Below, one piece after another: positions 21,533 to 23,424 of a stretch of 23,424 bases of DNA. The position numbers were made by a program, and so were the translations under genes. The stretch's first letter is position 1. Every line of letters starts with the position of its first letter. The notes beneath the pieces were generated by a model that was not told the DNA's origin, did not search any database, and saw only the letters and a program-made list of their open reading frames with translations. This stretch comes from Citricoccus sp. WCRC_4 (GTDB taxonomy: Bacteria; Actinomycetota; Actinomycetes; Actinomycetales; Micrococcaceae), in contig JAPFFX010000378.1 in assembly GCA_026645375.1 (NCBI GenBank), positions 1 to 23,424 on the forward strand, given 5' to 3'.

Positions 21533-23424
21533 CCCCCGGCCCCCTCCCCGTCCGCCGGAGCCGGCACGGGCAGGTCCGGGCAGGTGGCGACGTAACCGAC
21601 GTCCGGGGAGACCGACTCCAGCCACTGGTCCCGGCTCAGGTTCTGGGTCAGCTTCGAGCACAGCGCCCCGGACGCGTCCGGCGGCACGGGCCAGGTGCGC
21701 ATGTTGCGGTCCCAGCTGCCGGAGACCACCGTGGTGTTGTCCGGGGTGAACGCGAGACCGTCCACCACGTCCCAGTGCCCGATGAGCGGATTGCCGATCG
21801 CCGCACCGGTCCCGGCGTCCCACAGGCGCACCGTCCAGTCATCGCCGCCGGAGGCCACGCGCCGGCTGTCCGGGCTGAAGGCCACCGACCGCACGGCGGC
21901 CTCGTGCCCGGCCAGCTCGGCCCCCTGCTGACGGCGGGCCCGGGCGTCCCACAGGCGCACCATCTTGTCCTCGCCCCCCGAGGCGATCAGTGCCCCGTCC
22001 GGGGAGAACGCCACGTCCAGGACCGCTTCCCCGTGCCCGGCCAGCGGCTCCGCCGCGGCCTGCCCCGTCTCGACCTCCCACAACCGCACCGTCCCGTCCG
22101 CGCCGGCCGAGGCGACCAGGGCCCCGTCCGGGGAGAACGCCACCGCGTTCACCAGCCCCTCGTGACCGGCCAGCGCGGACCCCCGTTGCCGACGCGCCGC
22201 CACGTCCCACAGCCGCACGGTCCGGTCCGCTCCCGCCGTGGCGATCAGGGCACCGTCCGGGGAGAACGCCACGTCCAGCACGGCCCCCTCGTGCCCCGCC
22301 AGCGCGGGGCCCAGCTGGCGGCGGGTGGCCACGTCCCACAGCCGCACGGTCTGGTCCGCGCTGGCCGTGGCGATCAGGCGGCCGTCCGGGGAGAACGCCA
22401 CGTCCAGCACCGCCCCCTCGTGCCCCGCCAGCGCGGGGCCCAGCTGGCGGCGGGTGGCCACGTCCCACAGCCGCACGGTCTGGTCCGCGCTGGCGGTGGC
22501 GATCAGGGCCCCGTCCGGGGAGAACGCGACCCCGTGCACGACGTCCTGGTGTCCGGCCAGCGATCCACCCACGGGCCGTTCGGTGTCGGCATCCCAGAGC
22601 CGGACGATCTGGTCCACGCCGGTGGAGGCGATCAGGGCCCCGTCGTCGCTGACGTCCAGGTCGAGGACCCAGAGCCCGTGCAGCATCGGCACGGGTGCCT
22701 GCGCGTCCCACAGGCGGACCGTCCCGTCGCCCATGCCGGACACGATCCGCCGGCCGTCCGGGCTGAACGCCGCGCTGAACACCTCCTGCCCGTGCCCCGT
22801 CAGCGCGTCGCCGATCGCCTGGCCGGTCTCGGTGTCCCAGAGGAGCAGGTTGTAGTCGGCGCTCGCGGAGACCAGGCGCTGTCCGTCGGGGCTGAAGGCC
22901 ACGTCGGACACCCAGTTCTTGTGCCCGGTCAGCGGCTCCCCCACCGGCCGGGCGCTCCCGGCGTCCCACAGCCGAACCGTCCGGTCGTGCCCGGCTGAGG
23001 CGAGCCGCCGGCCCGCCGGGTCGAACGCCACCGCGTGCACGGATGCACCATGGTCGGTCATCGGCGCCGCGGCCGGTTCTCCGGTGGCCGCGTCCCACAA
23101 CCGCACCGCCCCGTCGTCGCCGGAGGCGATCAACCGCCCCCCGGGGCTGATGGCCACATCATTCACCGGGTCCCCGTCCGCGGTCAGCGGGGCCCCCACC
23201 GCCTGGCCGGTCGCGGCGTCCCACGACCGCACCGAACCGTCCGCACCGCCGGAGGCGAGCCGCCGCCCGTCCGGGCTGAAGGCGACGGCCTGCACCGCAC
23301 CCTCGTGCCCGGTCAGCGGGGTCCCCACCGCCTGGCCGGTCGCGGTGTCCCACAACCGGACCGAGCCGTCGTCGCCGGCCGAGGCGAGCCGCCGCCCGTC
23401 CGGGCTGAAGGCCACCGCCCGGAC
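21529..23424 (-). CDS. WD40 repeat protein, C-terminal part with at least 14 blades (N-terminus beyond right edge)
   Basis: The 631 visible residues are in frame to the window edge. They contain 14 successive WD40 repeats of about 43 residues, each with VAFSPDGxxxASxxxDxxVRLWD and a GH before the next, enough for two seven-bladed propellers. Blade 6 lacks the GH and blade 7 starts LDVSDDG, possibly the junction. A 54-residue tail follows the last repeat, with two cysteines (LCSKLTQNLSRDQW, then ATCPDLPVP); similar tails close many STAND-type ATPase-WD40 and caspase/TIR-WD40 proteins. WD40 propellers bind proteins and act as sensor domains. The effector or ATPase part, if any, would lie outside the window. 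It is translationally coupled to the patatin gene. Confidence 0.93.
   Translation of the reverse strand, partial: VRAVAFSPDGRRLASAGDDGSVRLWDTATGQAVGTPLTGHEGAVQAVAFSPDGRRLASGGADGSVRSWDAATGQAVGAPLTADGDPVNDVAISPGGRLIASGDDGAVRLWDAATGEPAAAPMTDHGASVHAVAFDPAGRRLASAGHDRTVRLWDAGSARPVGEPLTGHKNWVSDVAFSPDGQRLVSASADYNLLLWDTETGQAIGDALTGHGQEVFSAAFSPDGRRIVSGMGDGTVRLWDAQAPVPMLHGLWVLDLDVSDDGALIASTGVDQIVRLWDADTERPVGGSLAGHQDVVHGVAFSPDGALIATASADQTVRLWDVATRRQLGPALAGHEGAVLDVAFSPDGRLIATASADQTVRLWDVATRRQLGPALAGHEGAVLDVAFSPDGALIATAGADRTVRLWDVAARRQRGSALAGHEGLVNAVAFSPDGALVASAGADGTVRLWEVETGQAAAEPLAGHGEAVLDVAFSPDGALIASGGEDKMVRLWDARARRQQGAELAGHEAAVRSVAFSPDSRRVASGGDDWTVRLWDAGTGAAIGNPLIGHWDVVDGLAFTPDNTTVVSGSWDRNMRTWPVPPDASGALCSKLTQNLSRDQWLESVSPDVGYVATCPDLPVPAPADGEGAGG
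22268..22525 (-). repeat. Near-identical 129-base tandem duplication inside the WD40 gene
   Basis: Copies 22268-22396 and 22397-22525 each encode one 43-residue blade and differ at five of 129 positions by direct reading. Most of those differences lie at the end of the unit, where ALIAT alternates with RLIAT. The other blades are much more diverged, so this is a recent blade duplication or gene conversion. Confidence 0.85.

Noticed and set aside
21775..22998. Repetitive plus-strand open frames across the WD40 gene
   Set aside because: The repeats are the complement of the WD40 blades (PQPHGPVR-type strings). The minus-strand reading gives canonical WD40 motifs.
22060..23424. CRISPR-like array because of regularly spaced repeats
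   Set aside because: The period is 129 bases, equal to one WD40 blade, in frame throughout, with no conserved short repeat or unique spacers.

Overview
The window is strongly GC-rich, and nearly all third codon positions are G or C. The gene order rpsB-tsf-pyrH-frr-cdsA, GTG/TTG starts and ATGA/GTGA stop-start couplings, a rpsB-linked M23 protein, actinobacterial holin-like and DivIVA-repeat proteins, and a secreted SLH-NlpC/P60 hydrolase together point to a chromosome of a high-GC actinobacterium, most likely Micrococcales / Micrococcaceae. The genus cannot be fixed by reading alone.

Layout. (1) 1-2636, minus: a branched-chain-type 2-oxoacid dehydrogenase operon (E1 alpha, E1 beta, start of E2), divergent from a Lrp/AsnC regulator (2811-3305, plus). 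A perfect TGTGA-N6-TCACA palindrome lies between them. (2) 3302-8482, minus: the core translation/lipid cluster rpsB, tsf | pyrH, frr, cdsA and a DivIVA-repeat protein, with hairpins after rpsB and after tsf. (3) 8857-11993: an M23-fold exported protein, a convergent GT4 glycosyltransferase, and an exported hydrolase with three SLH domains and an NlpC/P60 domain. (4) A tRNA with anticodon CAU, then a lipase-maturation-factor-like membrane protein. (5) 13662-17350, minus: a tightly coupled envelope operon (holin-like protein, CDP-alcohol phosphatidyltransferase, NIPA/DMT-like transporter, GT4 glycosyltransferase). (6) Ferritin and a 14-TM DHA2 efflux pump. (7) tRNA-Asn, followed by an accessory-looking block on the minus strand: a WD40 protein running off the right edge, a patatin phospholipase overlapping it by ATGA, and a small PGDYG-like protein.

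How the genes work together. Most of the window is housekeeping: protein synthesis, CDP-diacylglycerol supply (CdsA) and its use by a CDP-alcohol transferase, envelope glycosylation and cell wall remodelling. The stand-out region is 19952-23424. A protein with at least 14 WD40 repeats, two of them almost identical at the DNA level, is coupled to a patatin lipase with all catalytic motifs and to a small acidic protein, directly beyond a tRNA gene. This has the shape of a sensor-plus-membrane-lipase effector module (candidate antiphage or conflict system), but the WD40 protein's N-terminus, which would decide the matter, lies outside the window.
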